This document shows, one piece after another, positions 1 to 12,315 of a stretch of DNA of 64,000 bases; position 1 is the stretch's first letter, and every line of letters starts with the position of its first letter. The position numbers and the translations under genes were made by a program. The notes beneath the pieces were generated by a model. It did no database searches. It was not told the DNA's origin and worked only from the letters and a program-made list of their open reading frames with translations. Where the stretch lies: positions 15,295,501 to 15,359,500 of the forward strand of contig JBBMNZ010000015.1 of assembly GCA_037954325.1 (NCBI GenBank), written 5' to 3'. The DNA is from Fistularia commersonii (taxonomy: Eukaryota; Chordata; Actinopteri; Syngnathiformes; Fistulariidae).

Positions 1-2175
1 AGATACATCGGACAGCGAGAGACGGAGGAATTTCACAAAGGGATAAAATCAAATCGAATAAGAAAATTCGTCCGTTCACTGGCCGATATAAAAAAAGCAC
101 GACGTTCTTATTTGACCAGGAGTCGATATAAAGAAATTTCTCGCGCGTTTCACGTAATTTTTCCGATGAAACTCGTGTCTGTTTCGACTTGAAATCCCTG
201 TCGTCGGTGTACATCATCGCCCCGAGTCATTTAATTAATCTAAAATAAGTTTATCTTTATGTCACACATCTATCCGAAGGCTTATTAATTCTTACCTCAT
301 TCTGCTAGGAAATATCTTTTTCATTCAGCCTGATCCAAATTCAAATTGAAGTTGAAAACTGCCCTCGCCCGCAGTCTCGACCATTGTCGGAGCTCGCAAT
401 CCAACAATGGTTCCACTTGAGGCCATCATTGTCTGTTTCTAATTGAACCTTGGTTACGTTTGCTTGAGGTATTGAATGAAGTTAATACAACGCTGTCCTT
501 TGGAGACAAACTTCAACACGGTCCACAGCGGGTGGAATAAGGAGATGACAACAAAGAAGTTGCAATTGAAATAAAAAATACTATTTGAACCCAACAGTAC
601 ACGAGACGTCGAAGCCTTTTGTTTCTCTGGATTACGTTATTTTTTCCCAAGTTTATTCCATGTTGTAAACACATGTCATTTAGAAATACTGGATTACACA
701 AAGGTTTGAATGATTGGAGTTAGCCTGAATAAGCTAGCCCCTAGCGCGCCTTGTCAACTATTATGAATATGTTCCTGTAGGGGAAATGGGGAGTCAGTGT
801 TGTGTGACAAAGTAATGACTCCAGTTGGAAAGTTTCCTCCAACAGGAAAGCGTGTTCACGAAAGGAAGCCAAGTGGTGAAATTGTGAAGAGAATTAAAAA
901 AAAAAAAGAAAAAAAAAAAAAGATTGAAACCCTTACTTAAAAACCCAATTAGAGTTGCCTCATGCTAGCTGTTTGCAGCTGCACGAGTATTCCAGTGCGG
1001 TAATAGGATACATATTACAGTAGAAACCAAGTGTGAGCCTGTTTTTGCTCTCTGCTAACTTTGTTTTCAACACCCGTTGCTTCAACTGCCTATAATACAG
1101 CGCGGTACTCTGCCAAAACCCAAATGAGCAAATCGGAACGATTATAGGACGCCGGCGTTTTTTTAATTTTTTTTTTATTTCACCTCCCTGAGGCTGCCTG
1201 CGCTCATCAAATCGGCAAAGAAAAAAAAAAAAAAAAAAAAAGAAAATTCTGATGAATCCTCAGAGCAAAGCGGTCAAACCCGCGTCACTCACCGGTGGGA
1301 TGCATTTTTTCCTCCCCCCATCATAAAAACTACCAGGGCCGGTAAAAGAGGAAGAGCCACAGAGCGAACCGCCTGCGGTGAGCGCAGCATGCCCTCACTT
1401 TGCTAGCTGCTTGCAGCGGCACGCAGCGAAAGGAGAGACGAGTTCAGTTATTACAGACCAGCTGAGCCGCTAAAAGGCAGGGGTCAACGAAGAAATGACA
1501 GCTATAAATGTGTTTTGTCGGCTAACTAAAGATGTTTACTTGCAGCACCGAGAAAGGAAAGGGTAAGATTTGTTTCTGCACTGGAGCAAGAGGAACAGCT
1601 CTGAGCTATACTGACTGCAAAGTAGCCCGCGCTCTTTGGAGTAAATAAATAAAAAAGCCTTTATTTCTGAGGCCTTGCTGTTATCTTCCTCCGACTTTTT
1701 TAGCCAGATGAAATATATACAGTGTCAAAAAAACTATATCATGATGATGATGAAAAGTTCTTATGAACGGCATTTGTAGTTTGCTAAAAAGTGTGTCGAA
1801 TAGAACTGCGATCCTCGTTGGCCCTCATTGAAATGAGAGCAGTGACGACGGTCCGCCTTAAGGTCGGATCCACCTCAAGGTCAAATTCCACCTGAGCCGA
1901 AGTTGTCATCCGATGCCAAACGCGAAAAACTCGACTCACGTTTGGAGCTGTCCGAAGCGCTTGCGACAAACCTAAACTGTCATACGCGGGTCAGTGTTTG
2001 ACAGTGGTGTCGAGATACTGATCCAAGCGGGTTTGTCTCGGCGGGGAGAAAAAAAAACAAATAAAAACAGACCAAGTCGGTTTCGAGCTGGAGAGATGAT
2101 GATGCAAATACGGAGTTTTAAAAGCTGTAAAAGAAAAAAAAAAAAGCTTAAAGCACCGTTTCCTCCATTGAAAAT
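1..2175. other. Intronic sequence without recognised gene
   Basis: No conserved protein or RNA was recognised. It contains A-rich tracts at 896-921 and 1221-1241 and scattered short open frames with no family resemblance. Taken as intron on the 3' side of the IgLON exon. Confidence 0.6.
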
Positions 2176-2420
2176 CCCCTGAATGGGAAGGATGGTGGTT
2201 CGATTCCCGGTTCCTTCTGCCTCGATGCTAAATCGTCCACGAGCAAGACACCGAACCCCAAGTCGCACCCGGTTTCCCCGTTGGCAGCGAGCGTGGCGGC
2301 TCGCCGGTGAAAACGGGCGATGGCGATCCAGTGTAAGGCACTCGGAAATCGCTCCATAAGTCGAGACCGTTTATACGGTAGTTTTCCGTCCGACCGAAAC
2401 AGCGCACCCATGACACAGCT
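2176..2420 (+). mobile_element. Old tRNA-type/composite fish repeat fragment
   Basis: The stretch GGTTCGATTCCCGG at about 2198-2211 is a tRNA B-box-like motif. It is followed by GAGCAAGACACCGAACCCC and, later, a segment resembling the TGTAAGGCACT end common in fish interspersed repeats. The family is recognised by general resemblance only, and the copy is diverged. The 210-codon minus-strand frame across it has no protein similarity I recognise and is not called. Confidence 0.5.
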
Positions 2421-5136
2421 TTTAATGACACGGCTAATCTCATGCTCAAATTCATGCCTAAGCTTTCTTTTGGTTTCACGCTCACTAATGACACAATTCT
2501 CCCCTCGATTACTCCTCGCTGCGAGCTCCCTTCTTGCGCCTTGACGCTCGCTGGACACTCCGGGACGATCGGACGGATTCCGGGTCCAGCGAGGCTCCTG
2601 ACATCCGCCGATGTGAGTCGAACCCGGCGCGGGAAGATTAACTTCCCCGATGATCCTGCAGTGCGTTGTCTTTACAGACCCAAAGTCTCTTTTGCTGGGA
2701 TCGTTTAAAATATGGGAGTCCTCCTCATAGGATGCATTGAATGTTTGCAAAAACAGTAGCCGGTAGAATGACAGCAACAAACAACAAAAAAAAACTTTGG
2801 TCTTTTGAATTTAAATCTATACATTGAACGCAGCCACAGTGAGAGTTGAGCCACCGCCGTGTGTCAGGGACGGTCAATAAGAGACAACGCGGATCTCTGC
2901 TGGTTAAATTACCGGAGGGACATACCGAAGTCGGGATCACGGTGCAACTTCCTCTTAATGTCGATGCAAAGTCCTTCGCTCCTTTTCTGTCGGTACTAGT
3001 CCTTGGATTGCATGCACAGTGCATTACAAAGCAATCCAAAGTAATATTCTATCTCTTGTGTGGCTTAACTGCAGTCTGTCCACTCCCTGTGTGCAGTCAC
3101 TGTGCCCTATATTCCTGAGGGGATCAGCTGACAAGGTCACCGGGCTGATTGATGTTAGCCTCCAGAGTCCTTCTCTGTGAGCAGGTTCAACACCAATCTC
3201 CATTTCAGAGGTGCTGAAGAGTAGAGCGCCTGTGGGGACGAACAACACGGGTAAAATCCCCCGAGGCCCTCCGGAGTACTTCCTTGCCATAAAAGGGGGC
3301 CACGCAATGTTGCATTCATTTGTAACTTTTTGGGTGGTTTCAAAGTAACCCAAATCCCCCCCCCCCCCCCCCCCCCCCCCTTCGTGTGAAATGTTCTCGT
3401 TACAGCCCTTAAATTTTTAACAGGTGGCGGCATTTGTATTTGCTGCATTCAGCAAAGTTGGGTTGTTGTTATGTGCAATCAGGCCACGGGAGAAATGAGC
3501 CTAAAAAAAAAAAACACCGTGGGCAAAGGATGCACGCTAGCTTTTTCCAAAGAGACATTGCAATTGCCTGCACATATTAAAAAATTAGTCTACCATGGCA
3601 TCATCACTGCCATGGCTACATCCGTATGAGCATTATAGAGCTGAATTATGGGATTCAGCCCAAAGGAGCAGGCAAACACAATTGCATTGCATCTAATGTT
3701 AAAACTGATGATATAGTTGTGTATATCCTATCAGGAGGGAGGGCAGAACTCAGTGACCAGTCAGGTTTCAGCTGATTCCCGGCTCTACCTACTGTCCAAA
3801 AACCAGATCAGGACATCTCAACAGCTACTGGATAGTTTTCTGAACGTATTATTCTTATTTCTATTTCCCCCATCGGTGCTCAGTGCTCAGATTAATGGGC
3901 GTAGATTAAAGTTTAGATGCAAACCGTGCTGAAATTGGTCTGAAAGGCGGTGAGCTGCGGGTCGGAAACCAAATACTTTCCCGTATCAGTGTCTCTGTGG
4001 TGGGTATGTTTCTGTCATTTTTCAGAAGACGTTAATCATCCTGCTGTTTGCACTGGCACACAGGAAGATCAGTCAATGTGTCTATTAGCAAGGTTTTCAG
4101 AAACCTAGGCTATACTTCCATGGGGGTATGCAGAACCCCGCTGTTTTCTTTCCCGTTAGCATGATGTGGAGAATGTATGAAAAACAAAATTACTCTGTAG
4201 CACGGGGGGGGGAGGGAGAGGGCTGCAGACTTCAGCACACACATACATTCACTTTTTACTCATTTCACATTCATATCAGAAAACATTATTTTGTATATGT
4301 CACAAAAGTATAGGGGAAAAGTCTGGACTCATTGGGGGATGTTATCTTCAGCACCATCAGCGAGTTAATGACTGAATGCGTGGAAAATCCGCGTTTTAAA
4401 GGCCAGCGAGACACGTCTGAAATTCGGCAGCTCCGACAATTCCACCACTGGAACCGACATGGCTGTTTTCCAACCTGATGTAAATACGCCCTGTTTATAT
4501 TTTATAAGGATCTTTATTATTACCTTAGAGACCGAGTAGCCTATTTACAAGAGTTGCATCCCTTCCGCTATCTGTGCTGACAGATATACTGTCGTTGAGA
4601 CTGTTTCTCTGTCTGAAAAGAAAAATAGGATGGAATGTTAAACTTGGAAATAAGTCTCTTTTAAATCTAAACATCAATATAAAGATACGCTCTGGGCTGT
4701 CGCTCTGTTAACAGTCAGATTTCATGACCGTGACATCATCTGAATAAAATCAGCGGTCAGGTAACGGAAAGAGTGGAGTGTTCAGCTTTGTTTCCGAGAG
4801 AGAGGCCTGACCCTCGCAGGTAGAGCGTTTTGAAGAATGCCGCGGAGGGTGTATGGGCTTTGTTAAAATGAATTGAAACGAAAAACCGGTCGGCGCATCG
4901 AAATGCAATGGGAGATGTAATGTCTTTTTTTTTTTTTTTTTTTTTTTGCAAAATCCTGGCATAAAATTCTCATTGCATTGAGCGTTTTATTTTCCTGACA
5001 TTAGCAGATATGACGCTGAGATCGGATAAAAGTGAACGTCTCTCATTTTGCAGATCTCCAAGGGGGCGGAGCTTGATCAACTGCAGATACCAACGATTAT
5101 TCCTCTTATGAATATTAAAGTATTATTGTATCATGT
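2421..5136. other. Intronic sequence; poly-C and poly-T tracts
   Basis: No gene seen. Notable simple sequence is a run of 25 C at 3356-3380 and 23 T at 4925-4947. No splice-bounded conserved frame was recognised. Confidence 0.55.
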
Positions 5137-5170
5137 CAGTTGGAACCATGTAGCTGCCAGCCCCACCTGG

Positions 5171-5201
<31 letters not shown>

Positions 5202-5360
5202 TAAAATGAATGTATGTATGTATATGGTTCTGAGATGGCTATTTGGTAGAGCTGTCACTTCTGACTTCTGACAACTGGTACTTCGGATCTTCAGTGACTG
5301 AATTGCACTTTTTGAAAGTCGCCAAATGACTATGATGTAATGTAATGTAATGTAATGACC
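5137..5360 (+). mobile_element. L2-like LINE 3'-UTR tail with internal deletion
   Basis: The stretch from the A29 run (5171-5199) through the GGTTCTGAGATGGC block to four TGTAA repeats (5336-5357) matches, in the same order, the reverse complement of 32496-32700, including an A-rich tract. Here about 27 bp of the usual 'cgctttggataaaagcg' box is missing near 5322. The terminal short tandem repeat fits the 3' end of fish L2/CR1-like LINEs. No coding part is present. Confidence 0.7.
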
Positions 5361-5689
5361 GTAAGGGGCAAATATAGATGGATTTAAAGATCGCGGTCCG
5401 AACTTGCTCCATGGGGGGAAAGTGTCATCCGATGACTGCGTCGTGATTTGGCGACGTATGAATAAAATTTTACTTGACTTGAACTTCTGGTTCGGTTTGA
5501 AATAACTCTTATGAGGGTAAAACACGTGTCTACTCTCTCTCTCTTTTAATAGAGACATGTATATAGCCGATATACATAAAACAGATGCAATATGCCATTT
5601 CATGTGCACAAATATGTTTATAATAATGAATTCTTTATCAATCCCCTTGTGGGTAAATTCCCTATATCCGTTCTGTTATAGATATCGCT

Positions 5690-5830
5690 CAATGAGATGA
5701 GATGGGATAAGAACAACTTTATTAATCCCGAAGGAAATTGTTGTGCCAGAGTTTCAAGTAAAAACATAACAGTAATAGATAATAGTAGGAAGGAGGAAGA
5801 ATAAGAAATACAATGAAATATAAATTGTCT
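5690..5830 (-). mobile_element. Rex/CR1-like LINE 3' end fragment
   Basis: Begins with GAGATGAGATGGGATAAG, then ACTTTATTAATCCCGAAGGA. This is the reverse complement of the 'TCGGGATTAATAAAGT + short tandem repeat' end common to fish LINE 3' UTRs. The fragment is non-coding and 5'-truncated. The family is assigned from general knowledge of this tail. Confidence 0.55.
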
Positions 5831-6963
5831 TAACTGTTAACTGTTAACTACAAAGATTTGATGTACCGCACATTCTCTACATGACTAATGGACAACGTAG
5901 GTTTAACCATAGAATATGAAAAACGGCAGCGCTTTTGAACAGTGGTTTACCGTGACAAGCAAACCAACTGTTCAGGCGGTTGAAAAACACGGAGACGTCC
6001 GATATTTTATCAAAACAGCGCCGACCGCTTTGTAGATCTCACTGACGTTCGGGGGAGTTTTCCGCACGCAAGCTTACCGGATCCAGATGGCTTACGTGAG
6101 TCAAGGTCAGGAGACAGGACAGATACAATCCATGGGAAAGTATAATTGGAGATGTGTTTTCTTGCCTGGGCGGGAATTCGCTTGTCTTTTGTTTGATTAA
6201 AGCTCTGGCTGATGCTTCTCAGCATCAATTAAGACTTAATGAGATAGCATCATGAATTATACACTGTGAAAAATAGTGAGCGTGAATTATAATTTCATGA
6301 AAGTGAACCAGTTCCATCTGAAGATTCACTTTGGACGCCGCGATGCCCTTTGCAAAACAAACCAAAAAAAAAAAAACAAAAAAAAAACTTATTCTAATTC
6401 TTTAGCCCTTTTCTACCAATTTCTAGAATTTTTAATGCCGCAAAGGGCATCAATTAAAGCGGCGGCTGCAGCCTTTGGTTTAATTTGCTGTATTCTATTT
6501 GTGATTCAGCATGAGGTTTCTATTCCGACTACTTCATCTAATTATATGGCAATTTAGTGCAGCTAAAAGCCCCAGACCTCAAAATGCAGACTGAGGGCAG
6601 CGGTGTTAATTGTTTGTGGAAACTAATCGTGAAGGAAATTGATATCATCATTAAAAGATATTGAGTTAGACTTGAGTTAGATCCATGCAATGAAACCAAG
6701 GCGGCGTATTTTTCAACACGCTGTGCCCCGAATCCATATTTATCTGCAACTCCAAAATAAATTGAGCTCGAGTCTCACTTTCGTCAGCGGCGGTAATGAT
6801 TGGTAAATTCGATCACGGCGCCCGGAAACAGACCCAAAAGTCATTCTTGTTTTTACTGAGGATTCACATCCACGAACTGCTCGACAAAAATGCGCGGCGT
6901 AAAAGACATTTCCGCGCTCCACTGAGCAAAGCATAATCACTCAAGGCTGCGGCGGCGGTTTAC
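5831..6963. other. IgLON intron adjoining the exon donor
   Basis: No gene seen. The donor of the IgLON exon is at 6962-6963. A-rich tracts lie around 6364-6387. No further Ig-domain frame was recognised on the minus strand. Confidence 0.6.
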
Positions 6964-7199
6964 CTTGAACAATGAGATGCACTTTCGTAGATTTTGGTTT
7001 CCTGTTTGTGAGGATGGAGCAGACGTAGGGCCCTTCGTCGTGGACGTCGACGTTCTGGATCTTGATGCTGTACTCTGTGACGGCTGTGTTTTCCATGAGA
7101 ATGACCCGGGGATCCAGAGACCACTTCTCACTGCCCGCGAAAAGAATGGTGGTGCGATTGAGCCACGCCACTCTCGACACTTTGCTGTCCACATTGCAT
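6964..7199 (-). CDS. Internal exon of an IgLON-family cell-adhesion gene (Ig domain 1)
   Basis: Seen: a 236-bp exon reading leftwards. A pyrimidine-rich tract and CACAG acceptor lie just above 7199, and a GTAAAC donor begins at 6963. One base completes a split codon (probably Arg), 78 full codons follow, then one base of the next split codon (G, fitting Val). Residue 1 is the B-strand Cys, W12 sits in VAWLNR, an NRT glycosylation sequon is at 14-16, AGSEKWSLDPRV at 21-32, and DEGPYVC at 54-60 supplies the F-strand Cys. The end VHLIVQ is the family's Ig1 border. Known: IgLONs (OPCML, NTM, LSAMP, NEGR1, IGLON5) are GPI-anchored neuronal surface proteins with three Ig domains that pair through Ig1 and modulate neurite growth and synapses. 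Inference: the VAWLNR/QNVDV/VHLIVQ pattern looks closest to NTM/OPCML, but the paralogue is unresolved. There is one extra residue relative to mammals in the C'-D region (ENTAVTEY). Signal peptide, Ig2, Ig3 and the GPI signal lie in exons not seen here. Confidence 0.93.
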
Positions 7200-8005
7200 C
7201 TGTGGGGAGGAAAGAGAGGAAATATGAGGAGGCTCGTCTTCATCCGCCGTGATATCTCTTCGTCGGACCGGGCGAAACCTCAAACGGATACGTCTGGGCC
7301 AGTTTCGATATCTGGTGATGCTCAATGAAGTGCAGGTGCGGCTGGTGTGTTTTGACTTTTACGGAAGATTAGGTTTCGAAAACCATCTTCCGGGAAAATC
7401 GGTGATTCAACTCACGCGGGGATGTACTCAAAATCTGAACCTCCTTATGCTTTGCGAAATGTCTTTACCCTTGGTTGATTGCGGCTTTTAATTTTTTTTT
7501 TTTTCTAAAGGGATGTTTTCTCCGTCAAGGCCACCATAGGGACCCGTAAAAAAATAAAAAAATAAAAAAAACCCAGACAAAGATAGACAATGTGTTTCCA
7601 AACAACAAATCGAATCCTGCATAAAGACGTCTTGTGACATTTCATCAGAGGCACCGCAGACGCTGCCAGCGTGACAAAAGAGCAATGAGTCTTTTTCTGA
7701 AAAGCCCACATCTGCTTTCCTACAGGTCTCCTTCTTATCTGACGTCCAAACATCAACACCTTGTATAACAACTCTCCCCACATTCGGCGGTAAACCGGGA
7801 TTGCTGCAATGCACTGTTTCTTATCCATTTTATAAATCATCGAATGCAACTATTAACATTTATGTCTGCGCGCTGTTGTGCAGACATAAACTTCACCGGT
7901 GGGCAATCGGTGTGCAGGCAGGGTTCTTATTAAACAGGAGTTTGTACGTGAGTAGAGTTTGCTCGCTTCAGGAAGGGATGAAAAAATGCGTTGCTGGTTA
8001 GATTT
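7200..8005. other. IgLON intron upstream of the exon acceptor
   Basis: Holds the exon's polypyrimidine tract and AG acceptor at 7200-7222 on the minus strand. The rest shows only A/T-rich simple sequence near 7491-7570 and no gene. Confidence 0.6.
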
Positions 8006-8050
8006 GTTTTTGTTAGCAAAATAGCTAATAGCATCAGAGACATCTGCATG
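8006..8050. repeat. Left target-site duplication of the 8.05-kb LINE
   Basis: Begins GTTTTTGTTAGCAAA and contains ATAGCTAATAGCATC. The same order with small changes recurs at 9482-9528, directly beyond the other end of the LINE. Confidence 0.75.
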
Positions 8051-9481
8051 TTCTTCTCCTTTCGGCTTTTCTCTTCAGGGGTCGCCACGGCGACTTTCTC
8101 CATCTAACCCTATTCCCTGTATCCTCCTCTCTCACACCAACTACCTTCATATCCTCTCTCACTGTGTCCATAAATCTTCTCTTTGGTCTTCCTCGAGACC
8201 TCCTGCCTGGCAGCTCCAATTCCAGTCTATGTAGTCGTCTACCAACATATTCACCATCCCTCCTCTGTTCATGACCGAACCATCTCAGTCTGGCTTCTCT
8301 GACCTTCTCTCCAAAACATCCAACATGTGCTGTTCCACTGATAGACTCGTTCCTGATCCTATCCATCCTGGTCACTCCCAAAGAGAACCTTAACATCTTC
8401 ATCCATGCGACCTCTAGCTCTGCCTCCTGTCTTTTGGTCATTGTAACAGTTTCTAGTCCATACAGCATCACTGGTCTCACTACTGTCCTGTACACCTTTC
8501 CTTTCATTCTGGCTGATAGTCTTCCATTGCACAGCACCCCTGACACTTTTCTCCACCCATTCCAACCTGCTTGAACCTATCTTTTCACGTCTTTTCCATA
8601 TTTTCCTTTGCTCTGGATTGTTGACTCCAAGTAACTGACCTTGACCTTCTCTGTTACCCCTACAGCACATGGCACCACTGTCTCACAGCTAGCATACATG
8701 TCCTGCACCAGTCTAACATACTTCTCTGCCACATTTCCTCATACAATACCAGAGATCCTCTCTTTGCAGCTCCCCCTGGCCTTCACTGTACTTCTCTATT
8801 AGCATTCTCAAAGCAAATACTGCATCTGTAGTACTCTTTCTAGGTGTGAATCCATACTGCTCCCAAAATTCTGCTGTCAGTCTAGTTTCCACTACGCTTT
8901 CCTACAACTTCATTGTATGGCTCATCAACTCTATCCCTCTATAGCTGCCGCAGTTCTACACATTCCCCTTATTCTTAAAAATGGGCACCATCACCCTTCA
9001 TCTCCATTTTTCTGGCATCTTCCTCAGTCTCTAAGATCCTGTTGAATAATCTACCGCTGCCTCTCCTGGACATTTCCACACCTCCACAGGTATATCATCA
9101 GGACCAGCTGCTTTTCCACTCACCATCCTCTTCAATGCCTTCCTAACTTCACTTTTACTTCTCTGTGCTGCTTCGTGGTCTACAATAGTCACATCTCCTA
9201 CCCTTGCCTCTCTTTCATTTTCCACATTCATCTGCTCTTCAAAGTACTCTCTTCATCTTTTCATCACTCTTCTAGCATCTGTCAATACATTTCCCTCTCT
9301 ACCCTCAATCATCCGGACCTGTTGTACATCCTTTCCATCTTTATCTCTCTTGTTCGCCAACCTATTCTCTCCCTCCTTACTGTCCAACCGAGCATACAAG
9401 TCATCGTGCGCCCTTTGTTTTTCCTTTGCTACCTCTATCTTTACCTTACGTTGTATCTCCTTGTACTCCTGTCTGTTCTCT
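8051..9481 (-). mobile_element. RTE-like LINE copy, 5'-truncated and decayed
   Basis: Reading leftwards, broken frames give: a pre-RT linker (KENRQEYKEIQRKVKIEVAK-like, 9253-9480), the N-terminal RT segment (SEVRKALKRMVSGKAAGPD, 9031-9231) and a C-terminal part (RLRWFGHEQRRDGEYVGRR and RSRGRPKRRFMDTVREDMK, 8034-8546). The middle, including motif A, is frameshifted. Known: these match the reverse-transcriptase ORF of a common fish RTE-type non-LTR element. It ends at the left in the CTTCTTCTCCTTTCGG box, the usual (GAA)n-type 3' end. An imperfect direct repeat of ~45 bp flanks it (8006-8050 and 9482-9528), best read as the target-site duplication. A 5-nt deletion near 8731 is shared with the 12649 copy. 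It is a pseudogene copy that cannot make an enzyme. Confidence 0.9.
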
Positions 9482-9528
9482 GTTTTTGTTAGCAAAAATA
9501 GCTTATAGCATCTGAGATGTGCGTGCAT
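9482..9528. repeat. Right target-site duplication of the 8.05-kb LINE
   Basis: Begins GTTTTTGTTAGCAAAAATAG and ends GTGCGTGCAT. It is an imperfect match to 8006-8050, with several substitutions and small indels, so the insertion is old. Confidence 0.75.
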
Positions 9529-11725
9529 AAACATTGAAAAAGACAAAACCAAACCATGAATACCTCCTCCCACAACAAAAAATGAAAAAAAACAAAAAAC
9601 AAACAGTCACTTTGAAACTATTTCATGCTGTCATCGCCTCTGAATTCCCCTGTTAGCAGCATCTCAATCTTCATGACAACAGCTTGCCGACTTCTGTCAA
9701 AAAAAAAAAAAAACAAAAAAAAAAAAATAAAGGCATCAAGAGCTCCTCTGGAGAAAAATAAATAAATAAATAAATAAAAATGAGACTAAAGATACAAATA
9801 AAAATAAATACACACCATCTCCCTTCTCATTTTACTAATTCTGAATAATCAGCACTATATTTATACTCCAAACCTCAAGTCCCACTTGTGGGAGTAATCA
9901 AAACACGCATTATTAAAAGTTTTACATTTCCACTGGCCGCTTTCAGTGACTACTTCCCCTTTAGAAAATATAAAGTCTATCCAATGCTTGCATTATGTAT
10001 TGACCGATAAAAGTGAGTGGAGTGAAATTCCCCAAATAAACATTTTATTTTTATAAGGCATTATCGTGCAAGCTTTAACATTGAGACATGCATATATTTC
10101 GTAAAATAATTGATTCTAAATTATTGCATAATAGTGCCATAATTAAAAAGGAACGCTTTATTATCGATATTAAATGATACATTCTGAGTAAGTGAGTCAG
10201 GGGGGAGTGTGCCTGCACAAGGACCACATATTACTATGAACGGAGTTATGAAGTGTGTACGGTAATATGGCCAAGTAAAGCAAGGTCATGGGGCACGGAC
10301 AGGAGATGAGGTATGATCTGCGTTTATTCCGAGCGGACCCTTATTGGTTTCATGGCACGTTGTTTTCAGTCTTTGCTCAGATTTCCAAGAAAATCGATTC
10401 CCCTCAACGGCGGCAATGCAAATAAAAGATTCTTCAGCGAGTGAGACGCCGGCTTTCTGGCCCTCTGGCGTTTCCTCGTCGCGAAGATTTAAGAACGCTA
10501 TTATTTAAAGAGCGTTGATGAGCACGGTGTTAATGTCAGGATCAAAATGTTGGATTGGATATTTGAGTTTAGCTCGTCAAAGTAGCCACTTTTATGCACA
10601 TCGGTCTTTCCTTCGAACGGCACTTTTGTTTTACTCTTACATTCAAATAATCTACAGAGCGAGAACCCCCTTCATCTCACAATCAAATCATTACTTTTTT
10701 TGACACAAAGTTCTCTTTTTTTTTTTAATTTATAATGAACATATTCAGGAAAAAAAAAAAAAAAAAAGTGGTTTTATCTTCAATTCTCTTTGACCAAAGT
10801 ACCACCTCAAGCATGCATTACAGAATGAATTAAAAAAAAAAAAAAAAAAAACTTTTTGAGGGGAAATTGAGGTCATGATAAGTTAATGGAAACAGAGCTT
10901 GTCATGTATGGAGAGTTTAGCGTCGGGCCGGTCCACTTGATTTAATCGTAAAAACAACAAACATCAGTAGTAAAGCAGAAAACATAAAAAAATGTTGGGA
11001 TAATTTAAGAGACAAAAGGGTGGTGAGTTCAGGGGCCGCGGGACAAAACCAGAAGGACATTTTTTTTTCCAGATCTGCAGCGCGACCGCCGCTCTTCAAG
11101 CTCAATTCTGGAGCAACAAGGATTAAGTGGCCTGTTGGCCCGAGTGACCTTCAGTGGACAGATGAGTTGAAGAGGTCACAGAGAGACAGGTTGGAGCTGA
11201 CCGCTTTAATCAGTCGTAAGGCGACAATAAAACCGGGGATGAGATTTACGGCGAGCCTGTGAAGGCGTGCCGCTGAAATCTGCCCGGGTGTGTGTTTCTG
11301 CTCCGGGTGTGAGAGAAGAGCGGCAATGTTCTTGAATAATTGTGACAGAGACGCTGAGTAACACGGACAGTTATTCACACCAGACTGATGGAATAAACAC
11401 ATATAAAATCGCTAAGATGAGAAAGTATAAGATAGTATTCAAGTGTCACGGCAACATTACAGGCTAGAAAAGTGTGGAAATAATATTACATATATGTTTT
11501 TTTTTCATTTAGTCAGTCGTTTGTCATGAAGGAGAGATTTACCAGGTCCTTCCTTACGGTTGTTGTTTAACACACAGTTCTGGTGACAATAGGTTACATT
11601 TTATTCATTCGTTCGTTCGTAAATCTATTGCACCCAATCGGCGTTGCTTCTGTCAGCGGTTGTTCTACTTTTTTTTTTCTTTTTTTTTCCTTTTGTGTGT
11701 GTATATTGTTTATATTGTCAACAAA
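9529..11725. other. Intronic sequence; simple repeats only
   Basis: Contains A-rich tracts (9699-9730, 10750-10767, 10831-10850) and an AAAT repeat (9759-9780). No conserved coding frame was recognised. Confidence 0.55.
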
Positions 11726-12087
11726 CCGGGGATGTCAAATTCATTTTTACCAAGGACCACATCAGCATCATGGTAGCCCTCAAAGGGCCCCATGTAACAG
11801 TAACATGTTACAAAATGTAAATCACTCTAACTACTCCCTCATGTTAAATAACTTAATTTTATTGCTCATTCAAATCCAAAATGTTCCCATCTTTCTTGAA
11901 ACAGCCATCCATCCGCATCTGCTTTTCTCTTCCTGGACATTTAGGGATCATTTGTATTTCTCAATTCTATTTGTTGAAAATCTCATTGAATCGGATATAT
12001 TGCGATCCAATGGCGGGACGTCGTCACTTGGCGGGTAACATGAATTGTGGGAAATGTAGTTTATGGTCAACGCACGAGTTTGACTTA
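11726..12087. mobile_element. hAT-like non-autonomous element, diverged
   Basis: The left end CCGGGGATGTCAAATTCATT and the right end CACGAGTTTGACTTATC are inverted versions of the 'GGGGTGTCAAACTCATTT ... GAGTTTGACA' ends of a common vertebrate hAT-derived MITE. The interior 'GACCACATCAGCATCATGGTAGCCCTC' region also fits that family. No transposase is encoded. Exact ends are uncertain because of decay. Confidence 0.55.
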
Positions 12088-12315
12088 TCTTAAGACAATT
12101 TGACCCTTTGAGACGTTCTCTTGAGTTTTACACATGTGCTCTACATTATTTATATTTTCACACTTAATTGTAAACCACTGTTTTCTAACTTGTACCTACT
12201 TCCTTGAATGCAGGGTCAACTTTCTGCAGTGCAAAATGAAATTTTCACACGGTGGGACAATAAATGGCACATTCTCTTCTATTGCTATTATTGTATTGCT
12301 TATTATTATTATCTC

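Noticed and set aside
2190..2215. Possible tRNA gene (B-box match)
   Set aside because: No cloverleaf or A-box at the right distance; the context matches an interspersed repeat.
2148..2780. 210-codon minus-strand open frame
   Set aside because: Runs over a repeat fragment, has no family resemblance and no splice context; codon content looks like chance.
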